From the NCBI RefSeq assembly GCF_026745355.1, contig NC_079209.1, forward strand, positions 41,011,035-41,075,034: DNA of 64,000 nt. Direction: 5' to 3'. Below, piece after piece: positions 23,880 to 35,960 of the stretch. The DNA is from Beta vulgaris subsp. vulgaris. Its lineage: Eukaryota > Streptophyta > Magnoliopsida > Caryophyllales > Amaranthaceae. Position numbers and translations under genes: made by a program. The notes below the pieces were generated by a model. It made no database searches, was not told the DNA's origin, and saw only the letters and a list, made by a program, of their open reading frames with translations. Numbering within the stretch: position 1 is the first letter of the stretch; every line of letters starts with the position of its first letter.

Positions 23880-26840
23880 ATGGCTAACAACACTGAGCTA
23901 GCTGATGCTATTCGCCTATTGGCGGAGAAACTGAATCAGGACAAGGTCGAACGTCCAGAGACGGCTGGAGAGATGTTTGAAAGACTGTCCAAAGTGAAAC
24001 CACCTTATTTTAAGGGACAAGCTGACCCTACCTTCCTAGAAAACTGGATTAGGGAATTTGAGAAATTATTTGAGGTGGTAAATTGCCCTGCTAATATGAG
24101 AGTAGGACAGGCTGTTTTATACCTAAAGGATGAGGCTGATTTGTGGTGGAGAGAAAACGGGGCTAGATTGAGTGCTGCTGAGGGATTCAATTGGGAAGCC
24201 TTTGTGATTGTGCTGAGAGGAAAGTTTTACCCTGCTTTCATGAGAAAACAGAAAGCTCAAGAGTTCATTAACCTTAGAATGGGTACTATGACCATTTCTG
24301 AATACTATAGTAAGTTCATAACCCTGTCTAGGTTTGCACCTGAGGTGGTAGCTACTGAGGAGCTTAAGGCTCAAAGGTTCGAACAGGGGTTGACTGATGA
24401 GATCCAGTTGGGTTTAGGGGGTGAAACCTTTACATCTTTGGATGTAGTGTATGGGAGAGCTTCTCATATTTATGGGTTGCAATCGAGAAGAGATAAGAAG
24501 GCTGGAATAGTTGGTGAAAAGAGAAAAGAGGTTAGTACTGGGGGAAACCAAGGTAACTTTAAGAAAAACCGGAATGGGAATGGGAACTTTCAAGGAAGGA
24601 ACAGCCAGGATAATCGTAGTCAGGGTAGACCTGAGAGGGTTCACAATTGCAAGTTCTGTGACAAAAACCATCCTGGGAAAGACTGTAAGGGAGAGCTAGT
24701 GGTTTGCCATTATTGTCAGAAGAAGGGCCACAGAGAGTATGAGTGCTACGCTAAACACGGAAAAGGTTTGAGGACTCAGGGAAACAGTAATCAGGCTAGA
24801 CCAGGGTCAAATCAGATAGGGAACCAGGGTCCTAAGCCTGGAGGTCAGAATAACCAAGGGAACCATAGTAGGCCTGCTGCTAATGACAATCCTACCCAGA
24901 ACAAACCTTCAGGCAAAGTGTTCGTGATGACTCATAACGAGGCAGAGAGATCTGCGGATGTGGTAACTAGTAATTTCTCTATTAACTCAGTTTTCGTTAA
25001 AACGTTATTTGATTCGGGGGCTACCTATTCTTTTATTTCGCCTTCTGTTCTAAAGAGTCTGGGATTAGTGGAGTATGAGTCAATTGACTTGTCTGTTAGT
25101 ATTCCTACTGGGGAAGTCGTTAAGTGTACTAAGTTGTTCAAAAACTTACCTTTGAAGATAGGAGGAAGTGTCTTCCCATCCGATTTGATCGAGTTTAACT
25201 TAGGAGATTTAGATGTGATTCTTGGGATGAACTGGTTGAGTCATTACAAGGCCAGGATTGATTGTGAAGTTCAAAAAGTAGTGTTGAGAAACCCTTCGGG
25301 AAAATTTACCTCATATAGACGATTTGGGAAACCTGAAAACTTTGGAGTGATCTCTGCTCTGCAAGTGCTGAAGTTGATGAGAAAGGGGTGTGAGCTGTTT
25401 TTCTGTAGTGTGCAAGATGTGAGTAAAGAAGCTGAGTTAAAACTTGAGGATGTTCCAATAGTGAATGAGTTTATGGATGTATTTTCGAGTGAAATTTCAG
25501 GTATGCCGCCTGCAAGAGCTGTTGAGTTTACCATAGACTTAGTTCCTGGAACCGCACCTATATCTAAGGCACCTTATAGAATGGCACCTCCTGAGATGAG
25601 TGAGTTAAAGACGCAATTGCAAGAACTGTTGGATAAGGGTTATATCAGACCTAGTGCATCGCCTTGGGGAGCTCCTGTATTGTTCGTGAAGAAAAAGGAT
25701 GGGAGTATGAGGTTGTGTATCGACTATAGGGAGTTGAATAATGTTACCATTAAGAACAAGTACCCTTTGCCTAGAATAGATGACCTATTCGATCAATTGA
25801 ATGGAGCTAGTGTGTTCTCGAAGATTGACTTACGTTCAGGATATCACCAATTGAGGGTAGCTGATAAGGATGTACCTAAGACTGCCTTTAGAACGCGTTA
25901 TGGTCACTACGAGTTCACTGTAATGCTATTTGGGTTAACCAATGCTCCTGCTATATTTATGGATTTGATGAATAGGATCTTTCACGAGTTTTTGGATAAG
26001 TTTGTAGTGGTTTTCATTGACGACATTTTGATATATTCGAGGAATGAAACCGAGCATGATGAACATTTGAGGATTATCTTGGAAACCTTGAGGAAGAACC
26101 AATTATATGCCAAATTCTCTAAGTGTGAGTTTCGTTTGGAGAAAGTAGCATTCTTGGGTCATTTTGTGTCTAAGGAAGGAGTCTCAGTAGATCCTGCTAA
26201 GATTCAAGCTGTGAGTGAGTGGCCAACTCCAAAGAGTGTGACTGACATTAGAAGTTTCTTGGGTTTAGCTGGCTATTATAGGAGATTCGTGAGAGATTTC
26301 TCGAAGATAGCAAGACCTATGACTAATCTGATGAAAAAGGAGTCCAAGTTTGAGTGGAATGAGAAGTGTGAGGAAGCTTTTCAGACCTTGAAGGATCGTT
26401 TAACCACTGCACCTGTCTTAACCCTACCTGATGGGAATGAGGGATTTGAGGTCTATAGTGATGCTTCAAAGAATGGTTTGGGTTGTGTGTTGCAACAGAA
26501 TGGTAAGGTAATAGCTTATGTGTCGCGTCAATTGAAACCTTATGAGGCTAATTACCCTACCCATGATCTAGAGTTAGCTGCCATAGTGTTTGCATTGAAG
26601 AGTTGGAGACATTATCTTTATGGAGTAACTTGCAAGATATTTACAGACCATAAGAGCTTGAAGTACATATTTACCCAAAAAGACTTGAATATGAGGCAAA
26701 GAAGATGGCTAGAGTTAATTAAGGATTATGATCTGGATATCCAGTATCATGAGGGGAAAGCCAATGTGGTGGCTGACGCCTTGAGTCGAAAATCGAGTCA
26801 TAGCTTGAGTGCTTTGATAGTCCCTGAGGAGTTGGTGTAG
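23880..26840 (+). CDS. gag-pol: Tekay gag-pol, 986 codons open (Gag, protease, RT, RNase H)
   Basis: One open frame. The retrotransposon Gag domain is at residues about 45-190 (WIREFEKLF, then [14 protein letters not shown]). A basic Asn/Gly-rich linker leads to a CCHC knuckle ([14 protein letters not shown]) at about 276-289. The aspartic protease motif [12 protein letters not shown] is near 375-386. Reverse transcriptase runs from about 550 to 720, with LCIDYRELN and catalytic FIDD near 711-714. RNase H has [10 protein letters not shown] near 857, TDHKSLKY near 921 and ADALSRKS near 964. The frame ends at TAG 26838-26840 because of a one-base insertion near 26832-26836; the expected continuation is one frame over. 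Gag packages the RNA, and pol copies it. Confidence 0.93.
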   Translation: MANNTELADAIRLLAEKLNQDKVERPETAGEMFERLSKVKPPYFKGQADPTFLENWIREFEKLFEVVNCPANMRVGQAVLYLKDEADLWWRENGARLSAAEGFNWEAFVIVLRGKFYPAFMRKQKAQEFINLRMGTMTISEYYSKFITLSRFAPEVVATEELKAQRFEQGLTDEIQLGLGGETFTSLDVVYGRASHIYGLQSRRDKKAGIVGEKRKEVSTGGNQGNFKKNRNGNGNFQGRNSQDNRSQGRPERVHNCKFCDKNHPGKDCKGELVVCHYCQKKGHREYECYAKHGKGLRTQGNSNQARPGSNQIGNQGPKPGGQNNQGNHSRPAANDNPTQNKPSGKVFVMTHNEAERSADVVTSNFSINSVFVKTLFDSGATYSFISPSVLKSLGLVEYESIDLSVSIPTGEVVKCTKLFKNLPLKIGGSVFPSDLIEFNLGDLDVILGMNWLSHYKARIDCEVQKVVLRNPSGKFTSYRRFGKPENFGVISALQVLKLMRKGCELFFCSVQDVSKEAELKLEDVPIVNEFMDVFSSEISGMPPARAVEFTIDLVPGTAPISKAPYRMAPPEMSELKTQLQELLDKGYIRPSASPWGAPVLFVKKKDGSMRLCIDYRELNNVTIKNKYPLPRIDDLFDQLNGASVFSKIDLRSGYHQLRVADKDVPKTAFRTRYGHYEFTVMLFGLTNAPAIFMDLMNRIFHEFLDKFVVVFIDDILIYSRNETEHDEHLRIILETLRKNQLYAKFSKCEFRLEKVAFLGHFVSKEGVSVDPAKIQAVSEWPTPKSVTDIRSFLGLAGYYRRFVRDFSKIARPMTNLMKKESKFEWNEKCEEAFQTLKDRLTTAPVLTLPDGNEGFEVYSDASKNGLGCVLQQNGKVIAYVSRQLKPYEANYPTHDLELAAIVFALKSWRHYLYGVTCKIFTDHKSLKYIFTQKDLNMRQRRWLELIKDYDLDIQYHEGKANVVADALSRKSSHSLSALIVPEELV

Positions 26841-28477
26841 AGATATGCAAAGGTTGAACCTAGAAATTTTAAATCCTGGGGAAAGTGAGGCTAGACTCAG
26901 TAATCTTTCTTTGGGAGTGTCAGTTTTCGATGAGATCATTGAGGGTCAAGTTGGGGATGAGCATCTAGATAAGATAAAAGAGAAAATGAAGCAAGGTAAG
27001 GAAGTAGACTTCAAGATTCATGATGATGGGAGTCTAAGGTTTGAAGGAAGGTGGTGTGATCATGATAAGTTCCTCACACAAAAAAAAAAAAGAAATGGTT
27101 AATGATACAATCAACCAATGCATTATGGCTTAATTATTCCATTGCTAAGTACCACGGAAGTGCAATGATCTAAAGAGACGTCTTATGGATGAGGGGCATA
27201 ATACTCCGTATTCTGTGCACCCTGGGGGTGACAAGCTGTATAAGGACCTTAAGGTGATCTATTGGTGGCCGAACATGAAGCGAGAAGTAGCTGAGTATGT
27301 ATCTAAGTGTCTAACCTGTCAGAAAGTGAAGATAGATCATAAGAGGCCCATGGGGAAACTTCAACCACTAGAGGTTCCTGGATGGAAGTGGGATTCGATT
27401 TCTATGGACTTTGTGACTGCCTTACCCAAGTCGAGGAGTGGAAATGATACCATTTGGGTTGTAGTTGATAGACTGACCAAGTGCGCTGTTTTCATACCTA
27501 TTAAGGAGACATGGTTGAAGAAGCAACTCGCTACAACCTATATCAAGCATGTAGTGAGGTTGCACGGAGTTCCAAAGGACATTATTTCGGATCGTGACTC
27601 TAGATTTCTATCTAAGTTTTGGAAGAAGGTTCAATCAAACCTTGGGACAACATTAAAGATGAGTACCGCCTTTCACCCTGCGACCGATGGTCAGACTGAG
27701 AGGACTAACCAAACTATGGAGGATATGTTGCGAGCTTGTGCTATAGATTTTCAAGGAAGTTGGGAGGACCAATTAGATTTGATTGAGTTTTCCTACAACA
27801 ATAGCTACCATGCGAGTATTAAGATGGCACCTTTTGAGGCGTTATATGGACGGAAGTGTAGAAGTCCCATTTGCTGGAATGACTCTAGTGAGAATATAGT
27901 TTTGGGGACGGAATTCATTGAAGAGACCGTCAAGAATGTTAGATTGATTTAGGCTCGAATTCAAGCTGCGCAAGATAGACAGAAGAGTTATGCAGACTTT
28001 AAACGGCGCGAAGATGAGTTCGCTGTAGGTGATAAAGTATTCCTGAAAGTATCACCCACCAAAGGCGTTATGAGATTTGGGAAAAAGGGCAAGCTGAGTG
28101 CTAAATATGTAGGCCCATATGAGATTTTGGAGTGCATTGGGAAAGTAGCTTATAGATTGGCATTGCCAATGGAGTTTGAAAAGATGCATGATGTGTTTCA
28201 CATATCCCAACTGAAGCGCTATATCCCTGATGAGCGACATGTGTTAGAGCCTGAAAGAGTTCAGATTGATAGTAGCCTCACTTATGAGGAAAGACCTGTC
28301 AAGATTCTCGACAGGAAAGTGCGTAGTACGCGTAATAAGGATGTTCATATCGTCAAAGTTCTTTGGTCTAACCACGAGTCAGAAGAGGCAACGTGGGAAG
28401 CCGAAGAGGATATGAAGAAAAAGTATCCAGACCTATTCCTTGAGGTGAGTTACGAGGGCGTAACTCGTTTTCTTTAA
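26841..28477 (+). pseudogene. pol: Tekay integrase and chromodomain, broken from pol
   Basis: After the frameshift, 26845-27075 continues the RNase H/integrase linker. An A-rich stretch of about 75 bp (27076-27150) has no pol counterpart and breaks the frame. From 27185 the integrase reads openly. Its zinc-binding domain shows HPGGDKLYKDLK with CLTCQKVK, and the core shows SMDFVTALPKS, ISDRDSRF and HPATDGQTERTNQ. A single TAG at 27950-27952 interrupts the frame, which then runs to 28477. A C-terminal chromodomain (about 28283-28440, with HESEEATWEAEEDMKK) would direct integration to chromatin and marks chromoviruses. Confidence 0.9.
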
Positions 28478-28759
28478 GGGGGGTAGAATGCGATAAATTT
28501 CGCGCTTTTTGTCTATTTTTATGAGATTTTCATGTATATGTATGCCTATGTTGGGCAATTTGCACATGTTAGTGCAAAAGAAGTAGAGTCTCCGCATAAG
28601 AAAAGTGTTCATAAGTAACAGCAGTGTTTTAAAAATGGGAAAGTGCACGAGATGCACTACCCTTCTTCAAAGATTTTCGAAATGATGAGTTCAAACTTTC
28701 GAAAGCACGAGGGTTTTGTATTAAGTTTCGGGACGAAACTTCTTTTAAGGGGGGTAGAC
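28478..28759 (+). other. Tekay 3' untranslated region with polypurine tract
   Basis: Noncoding. Two AAGGGGGGTAGA copies lie at about 28477-28488 and 28747-28758. The second directly precedes the 3' LTR and is the functional polypurine tract; the first may be a relic or secondary tract. Confidence 0.8.
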
Positions 28760-30676
28760 TGTAATCCCCCACAATTTTAAAAGATTTTCATAAATATATT
28801 AAAGTATTTATGTAATTATAGTTAAATCCAAATGAGTTTGGAAAATGATTTGACTTTTAAAAAGGGTTGACTATTTTAAAAGTCAACTAAAAATATTTTT
28901 CATAGCTTAATAGAATTTGTGATATTTTAATTAAGCATGTTTAAAGTAAGAGTTTAATTATTAAAAGCATATTTGAAAAGAAAACTTAATGGAATCAAAA
29001 GCCCAAAGGTAATAAAAAGGGAAAGGGTAATTTGATGACTAAAGTCCTAATAAGCCCATCTTGTTAGTCATCAAAGTTTAATTATTGAAGTCTCTTTTCC
29101 TAACCCCAAAAGGATTAGCCTATTTAAATATCCTAAAAACCCAAATATTTTGCCCTACACTCTATTTTCTCTCTCCTCCCTTGCACGTGATTCTGAATTT
29201 CTTTCTCTCTCATCCGGCTTTTCACTCTCTCTCTTCTTCTTGAGCGTGAGTTTCATATTTTCCTCTCAAAGATTGTTTCTTCTTCGCTAAGTAACATTTC
29301 TTGTTGAACAAGAAACGTCACAAAACCTTGATTGAACCAAGAAAGCTGCTGCCGCCACCTCCTTGCTGCTGTCACAGCCGCCGGAGCTTTCCTTCCTCTT
29401 ATTTCGGTTGTTTTTCCTTTCTTCTCCCTTAAGATTCCATTAAAGTCCTAATTTTTATTGTTATTTTATTACTATTTACATGTTTATGATTTAAGTTATT
29501 ATTTATTATGAAGAATTTAGTTTCGGTTTTCATATGTATAAAAGTATTAATTTCAGATTTATTATTTTCAGTTTTAATCATGAAAGATATGGTTTTTAGG
29601 GTTCTAAATCACTAGAAACTATATATTTAAAGTATGAATATGAATTTTGAGTAGAATATGATTTTTATACGCATTTAAAATATTTTCAGAAGGTTTAGAA
29701 AATTTTATAAATGCTGGAAATTCAGAAAGTTAGTATTTTAAGGGTTTTAATGATTTTTAATCACTAGAATAATTTGTACTATACTAGGGATTAAAAATAA
29801 CGAGAGTTTAAATTATAAAAACGATTTTTAAAGACGTTTAAAAGGGTTTGGGACGTTTTTAAAGTTGCTGTATTTTTTTTACTTCAAGTATTTACTTGGT
29901 ATTTTATTGTTCTAGACGGAGAATTCATAGTAGGGGACTTTTAGATCGAAAAAGTGGTCTACCGTTGCGTTTATACATGGTGGTAGCCCATGGCTTTCCT
30001 GGGATTGGATTGATCACCTTTCCTCTTTAGCTCAAAGGTTCCTCGATATCGCAGGTCAATTTGGTTTACGGAGTCATGACCGTATTTCCTATTTCAGTAT
30101 AGACAACTCGTCCCATAACTATTCCATTTAGAGAAGAAATAAAAGTTAGAGTCTAGTTCAGTAATAGTCTTCTGCAGTTTGTTATATGCTTATTATTATT
30201 TATTTCTGCAAGTCGTGTTGTAGTATCATGCTTAGGATTATTTATGTCTGATATGTAGTACTCAGCTTTGCTGATTACGTGCTTGTCTGTGTTTGTAATC
30301 ATGGCTTTGCCTATTGATCCTGTGGTGATCCTTCGGGGGAGCAGAGTCAAGATAGCATTGACATTACAGGTTCGAAGATGCATACCATTGGGGAATCTGG
30401 AATGGAGAGGCGTTTGTGACCTTAATATTATTTAAGTTATTTTCGTAGGAACATCTTTACTTAAGTTTGAGGTTTTTAGTTGGTGTGCTTTAGTTTCCAA
30501 ACAGTTGTCATTTATTTCATAAGTTTAATAAAGTTGATTTTATTTTAGTAAATTGTTTTCCGCTGCAAAATTCTGAGTAAGCCGAAACGTTATCACACGG
30601 GCGATAATGCCTGGGTAGTTCTCTAGATTTGTTATAAAAGTATTTTCCAGAAAGAGAGAATTATCGGGGTGTTACA
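28760..30676 (+). repeat. 3' LTR of Tekay element, 1917 bp
   Basis: Same ends as the 5' LTR but 615 bp shorter. The junction is at about 29979, where the word TACA joins the sequences on either side of the missing block. Confidence 0.95.
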
Positions 30677-30692
30677 ACCCTCTTCTTCAACA

Positions 30693-31288
30693 ATGAATGC
30701 TCCACAACCTTCTGTTGAATCCTGCATCACCGAGATCCAGGAGGTTAACCTACAAGAGGTTGACCAACCCTTGCTCCTTCTTCTAGAGATACTAGAGGAG
30801 GATGAGGAATAAGACCCACAAGAGGTTGACCAACCCTTCCTTCTTCTTCCAGAGATACTAGAGGAGGATGAAGAAGAAGAAAGAAGAAGAAGAAGAAGAA
30901 GAAGAAGAAGAAGAAGAAGAGAGAAGAAGAAGAAGAAGAAGAAGAAGAAGAAGAAGAAGAAGAAGAAAGAAGTAGAAGAAGAAGAAGAATAGAAAAATAA
31001 GAAGAAGCTCCTCCATCATCAGACCCTAAGTCTGATGATGATGATGAGGATGAGGATGAAGATGATGATGAACTCGCCACTAAGAGGATGAGAGTTGAAG
31101 AGGAAGAGGAGTTCCCCGAGGAAACCTCTAGCAGCGAAAGCGACTCTCTCCCTTCTAGAGATGACTCCAGCGATGCTGCTGCGGGAGATGATGACTAGGA
31201 TGGTCCCCTTCAAGAGGCCGCCTCCGAAGAGGACTTCGACGGTGACAAACCACGGTCTCCAAGGGATACCATAGATTTTTTGGCCTAG
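30693..31288 (+). pseudogene. Acidic, repeat-rich plus-strand ORF of the Tat element
   Basis: ATG 30693 lies 11 bp after the Tekay TSD and starts MNAPQPSVESCITEIQEV. TAA at 30810 interrupts it. The frame continues through an in-frame 66-bp tandem repeat (QEVDQP...EILEEDE, copies from 30753 and 30819), then a GAA microsatellite encoding mixed E/K/R, then a Ser/Asp/Glu-rich segment (KSDDDDEDEDEDDDELATKR; SESDSLPSRDDSSDAA) and a stop at 31286-31288. No known domain is seen. Its basic KRMR patch and acidic tracts suggest a nuclear protein, but this is speculation. Its leader was split by the Tekay element. Confidence 0.45.
30871..31007 (+). repeat. (GAA)n microsatellite
   Basis: Nearly uninterrupted AAG/GAA trinucleotides with a few AGA and GTA breaks. 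On the minus strand it produces spurious Ser- and Phe-rich frames. Confidence 0.95.
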
Positions 31289-31908
31289 ATTTTAGAATTC
31301 AAAAATTCTAAACATAAATTATAAATTTTTATTCTAAGATAAAAATTCCGATCCTAGGTTGTAAATATTTTTAGTTAATGAAATTTAATTATCTATATTT
31401 TTTGCGAATTTACATTATTTCATCTTGTGTTTAAATTATTTATTCATTTATTATAATAAATCAAAATTATTCAAATTAATATGTTATTCCAAGATAAACT
31501 GTCAAATCAAATAAGGAAAACTCAACAGCCAACATTAAAATGAGAAAAATGAAGTGCCTCTTGGGGGACTAAATCTCTTAAAACGGATTAATGAGAGAAA
31601 AATTTACATCAAAAAGTTACCTTCCAACTTCACACGCCACTACTAGCAATTCCTAAAATGACACATTGAGGGGCTAATGGGCACACCTATTTTAAGCCCT
31701 AGGGTTCTCAACAGGCTCAACTTGAAGTGGTTAAGATTAGTTACAAAAATACGTGATATGTTATCTAAAAAGATAACATCAAAAGCTTCATGTATCATAA
31801 AAAATAAGGATGACAATTATGATAGTTGTATTATAAATACGTTATTGTAACTGAGATTTTTCACTCCCAATAGCTTGTTTTACCATCAAAACCCAAAAAT
31901 CCTTGAGT
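31289..31908. other. AT-rich spacer in the Tat element
   Basis: No gene seen. AT-rich, with a small inverted word GAATTCAAAAATTC near 31299. Confidence 0.5.
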
Positions 31909-32513
31909 ATGGCCAATCAACAAGTCTATCCCTTACCCTTTCTTGGGGAATATTGGAGGCACCAATTTGATAGAGACATAACACAAGAAGATTGGGAGGA
32001 ATTCAAAGAAGAGGAGATGAAAAAGTGACAGTCCAAAATTATTAAGCTCTTTGGAAGGGATCCAAAGGTCCAATCTGTAGATTTAAAGGAGCAAGGGTCC
32101 AGTGGTACTATCATGGGAAGTGATGTGGATTTCCTAGCGCTGAACCTGTGGCCAAATATGAAAAAAGGTGAGTTGCTGAAATTATTGAGCGTTTGCAAAA
32201 CATGGGGAGAATGCATCGCAAAATAATACTTACCCCCTTGAACTCACATTGAAATATTGCAAGTCTATAATTTGTGAAGGTAACTTGGGTGTATTCAATA
32301 TAAAATATAGGGTAATCCAAGTTGAAGAAAATATGAGTTTCAAAAAACTCTTACAGTCATCCTAAAAGAGTATTTATTGACCACCTTAGAACAATGGCAG
32401 AAGTCACATTTAGAATGTTACTGGATGATATTGGTTACAACCATTAGAAGTCCCTCTTTGCACATAATTTGTGTGGTGCTGAATGCATCACTCCATAAAT
32501 CAGGGGGGTAATT
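31909..32513 (+). other. Short unrecognised frame and polypurine tract before the Tat 3' LTR
   Basis: ATG 31909 opens 38 codons (including LPFLGEYWRHQFDRDITQED) to TGA. Degraded frames continue to about 32216. The segment may be the remains of a small gene; no family is recognised. At 32502-32508 the purine run AGGGGGG lies just before TGTTACTACC at 32514, the expected layout of polypurine tract and LTR start. Confidence 0.4.
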
Positions 32514-35010
32514 TGTTACTACCATTTTTAGATATTATGTAACATTTATTATGGTGCAATGAATTAAACCTCAAAAGATTTAATCTGGCTTCATTATAGG
32601 GCCCAACATGAGTATAAAGTCCAATAAGCGAAGTCAATGGAGGTCAAAGATTAGCAAGTGAGACCTTCAAGACCACCAGGAGATAAAAGAGAAGGGTAGT
32701 AAAATGATAAGCACTCAAAGAGCAATCATGAGACGGTTCAATATGAAGAAGAATGTGCACTATAAGGTGACAGTTATCCAGCGGTAGAAAGTGGTTTAGA
32801 TTTGAATCAAATATGATTCAAATATTTTCCCTCCCTAACTTGCACGTAAGTTACATACTAAGATTCTCTACAAATAGACAAATAATTATCAAGCACTAGT
32901 AGAATAAATGTTGTTTGCTGCGGTAAAAAAGTGGCCTATTGCGGCGGTTTTGGCCGCGCAGCAATTAAGGGGGCAGCAATAGGTAATTATTATATTGCTG
33001 CGGTTATAAACAGCAGCAATATATGAACATATTGCTGCGGTTTCTGGGCAAAACCGCAACAATATTTTATTTCTTATTAAAATAATACAACGTATTGCTG
33101 CGGTTTTGGCTAGAAACCGCAGCAATATCTTGATCTATTGCAGCAGTTTTTACCAAAAACCGCAGCAATAGGTCCTGGCACGGGCAAAAAAAAAAAAAAT
33201 TTTTTTTTTTATTTTGCAATTAATTTTTTTGCATATTGCAATTAAATTTCAAAGAATATCATTCCTTCAAGAGACTATTACAGCATTGAAGTACCATACC
33301 ACAAAAGTAACTAAACCAAATCACTATATATGCAATAAAAATAATATTTAACAAACCCTAATTACAAAAATATATATAAAAAATAAAACAGAGCTAATAA
33401 GCAAAAATTTAAAAAAACGAAAAAGAAAAAAAAATAGAGATATAGAATACTTCTGAGATAGGAAAATGGAATTAACAAAGAATACAAAATTTACATATAA
33501 TTAATAAAGAATATTAAAAATTAAAGGAATAAGCAAAAATTTAAAACAACGAAAAAGAAAAAAAAAATTGATACAGAAGGCTTCTAAGATAGGAAAATGG
33601 AATTAATAAAGAATACAAGATATACATAGAATTAATAAAAAATATTAAAAAATTAAAGGAAAATTGATGAGATCGTGAAACCCTAAACATTAGAGACACT
33701 TGGTGCGGACAACGAACGAACTCGACAAACCGATGACGAACACGACGGTCGACGGCGACCGACTGGGAGCAAAAACGGTGGTGGAGACGAACGACGACGA
33801 CCAACTAGGAGCGAAGAACTAACGAACCAATGACGAACGAACTAACGAACTCGAGACATTAAGGGCGACCAAGGGGCGAACGACTTTGTTGGTGACGAAT
33901 GAATGCCGGCGAACGAGGATGGGAGTGAGAGAGGAGATGAAGAGAAACGACTTTGTTGTTGCGAGGCGCTAAGGGTGAAACCAGATCAAAAGAACAAAGT
34001 CTTAGTATATATATATATATTAGGCTGCTGGTTTACTTACTTTTATTCATGGTAAGTGTATGTATACAGAATAAGCGAACGATTTAGTCGGAAATGAAGG
34101 AGGAGAGAGCCGGAAATGAAGGAGGAGAGAGAGAAGAGAGAGAGGAGAGAGAGAAGAGAGAGAAGAGAGAGTTTGCCCTAAACGGCTGATGAGGAGGAAA
34201 TGAGAGATAGAAATTTTTTGTTACTTAAACGGTTGAGGAGAAGGAACCAAACCCTAACGGGCCGCGCGTATTTTTTATTTAAAAAGTCTATTGCTGCGGT
34301 TTATTTGAGGAACCGCAGCAATAGGTTGAAATAATAATTTTTTATATTATTTTAATATATTGCTGCGGTTTTGGTCAGAAACCGCAGCAATATATTTGGT
34401 CAAATAGTCAAAAAATTTCAAAAAAAAAAATTCGTTGAAACCATATTGCTGCGGTTTTCGATCGAAACCGCGGCAATATAGTTTTTTATATTTTTTCTTT
34501 TCTTTTAACGTAATATATTGCTGCGTATGGGTAAAACCGCAGCAATATCACCGCAGCAAATAGCATTTATTCTACTAGTGAAGCAAAAAACAACAAACAA
34601 CTCAACAAACTACATTTCTTCTTTCCTTAGCGTACCATAGTGTTAGTGTAGTTCAACCCCCTTATGGGGTTATAACTTAGTCCTTTAGACGTAGAATATG
34701 TTATGGCGCTAAGATCTCTAAATTCTCCGATTGAAGCAAAGAACCATGGAGATAATAGCCTTCGTGTCTCTTCTTTAGTTGTCCGGCCTAGCTTATCCTT
34801 TTGTGTATTTTAAAATACGTCTTGAAGTTTGTGGCATATATGGGAATCTTATACTTTAATTAATAGATTACTTATTGTTTGTTCTATTTACTATTTTTCA
34901 CCTGAAATTAATAGGCGTTGTAGTTTAACCATTAATTAAATTACAACAAAGTACGTTAGCAAGGTTTTATCTAATTAAAACCGGTAACCCTCAAGGACTA
35001 AGCCTCGCAA
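32514..35010 (+). repeat. Probable 3' LTR of the Tat element, interrupted by CACTA 2
   Basis: It starts TGTTACTACC after a polypurine tract, carries no genes and holds LTR-like noncoding sequence on both sides of CACTA 2. The second LTR is outside the window, so the right end is a guess near 34950-35040 and the LTR status is inferred. Confidence 0.45.
32894..34580. mobile_element. CACTA element 2, non-autonomous, 1687 bp
   Basis: Both ends read CACTAGTAGAATAAATG inward, with a 3-bp TSD AAG (32891-32893 and 34581-34583). Subterminal repeats of ATTGCTGCGGTTTT in both orientations fill 32920-33180 and 34285-34560. No transposase. The interior is AT-rich with a GA microsatellite (34090-34170) and a short TA run (34006-34021). 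Confidence 0.93.
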
Positions 35011-35636
35011 GGCAGTCACTATCAAACTATTGGATGTCCATTGACTTGTTTCAAAGTCAACAAACTGATTATCCATCAACAGTCTAATAAACTAATGTTG
35101 TCAAGTGTCATATAAAAATTAAATAATATATTTTTTCTTTATTTATTTTCAAAAAAGTAAATCAATGAATATTTTAGGGTTTTTCAACCTTGCACCCCTA
35201 CCCCTTAGTTTTTAAAGTTCCAGGTTCAATGGTTATATGCCATGTTTTAAGTAGTTCTTAATATACCTCTTCAAGTGTCTCAGCACTCAAGTACACCCTC
35301 CTCATCAACCTAACGTTACTATTTTCATTGGTTATGCATGCTACCATAGGATTTTACACTATTATTAGCTTTTTTATGTGCAGGAATATTATTAGCGATA
35401 TTAGGAATTAAATGATATACTTTTATGAAAAATATTATTGTGTTTAGTAAATCCTATTGTTAGATAATCTTTCCTATTTTTATTAGTTTCATCACTTTAT
35501 TTTTTAGGTTGTCATTTATAAGTTGATCCACTTTTTTTTTTTTTTTGATAGGTCCCACCAATTTTATATTATTATCTTTACAAGAAACTTTTTCTCAACT
35601 CTATTTATGTTGGCTCACAACATTAACTTCAATTCA
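35010..35636. other. AT-rich DNA, no feature seen
   Basis: No coding signal, repeat or element border recognised. Confidence 0.5.
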
Positions 35637-35960
35637 GGCTTCGTTCGATTCAACTTACTTTGACTTATTTGAAATTATTTTATCTTTTTTGAATTTATCT
35701 TATCTTATATGAACTTATAGATCTTATCTTCTTTTATTTTATCTGATCTGATATTATCTAATCTTTTATGAACTTATCTTATCTTATTTATCTTAGGTTA
35801 TGTAATATGATCTTATCTTATCCCTTCTGAACTTATCTAATCTAATCTAATCTTATGTTATCTTATTTTATCGAACTTATCTTATATTTTTTTAAATCTT
35901 ATCTTATCTTATATGAACTTACTTTTTCTTAATAAGTTAAAATAACTTGAACAGACAAGA
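35637..35960. mobile_element. MITE-like element made of TTATCT/GAACTTATC words
   Basis: The left end (CTTCGTTCGATTCAACTTA) and the reverse complement of the right end (CTTGTCTGTTCAAGTTATT) form an imperfect TIR of about 30 bp. The core is a degenerate array of CTTATCTTAT and GAACTTAT words. The TSD is not clear. Confidence 0.5.

Larger units (their letters stand above)
19777..30676 (+). mobile_element. Ty3/Gypsy chromovirus (Tekay/Del-like), 10.9 kb
   Basis: Complete element with TSD ACCCT at 19772-19776 and 30677-30681. It has LTRs starting TGTAATCCCCC and ending TTACA, a PBS, a pre-gag ORF, gag-pol with a C-terminal chromodomain and a polypurine tract. LTR identity by eye is about 97-98% where both are present. 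One frameshift, one internal insertion and one stop break pol, so the copy is no longer autonomous. It inserted in the probable 5' leader of the acidic Tat ORF. Confidence 0.96.

Noticed and set aside
24005..25534. Minus-strand frames opposite Tekay gag-pol
   Set aside because: Shadows of a long, well-supported gag-pol frame.
30745..31080. Ser- and Phe-rich minus-strand frame
   Set aside because: It is the complement of the GAA microsatellite and of the acidic plus-strand frame; no independent coding evidence.
35680..35940. Telomere- or satellite-like array of TTATC words
   Set aside because: Units are irregular, do not match the plant telomere repeat, and the stretch has imperfect inverted ends like a MITE.
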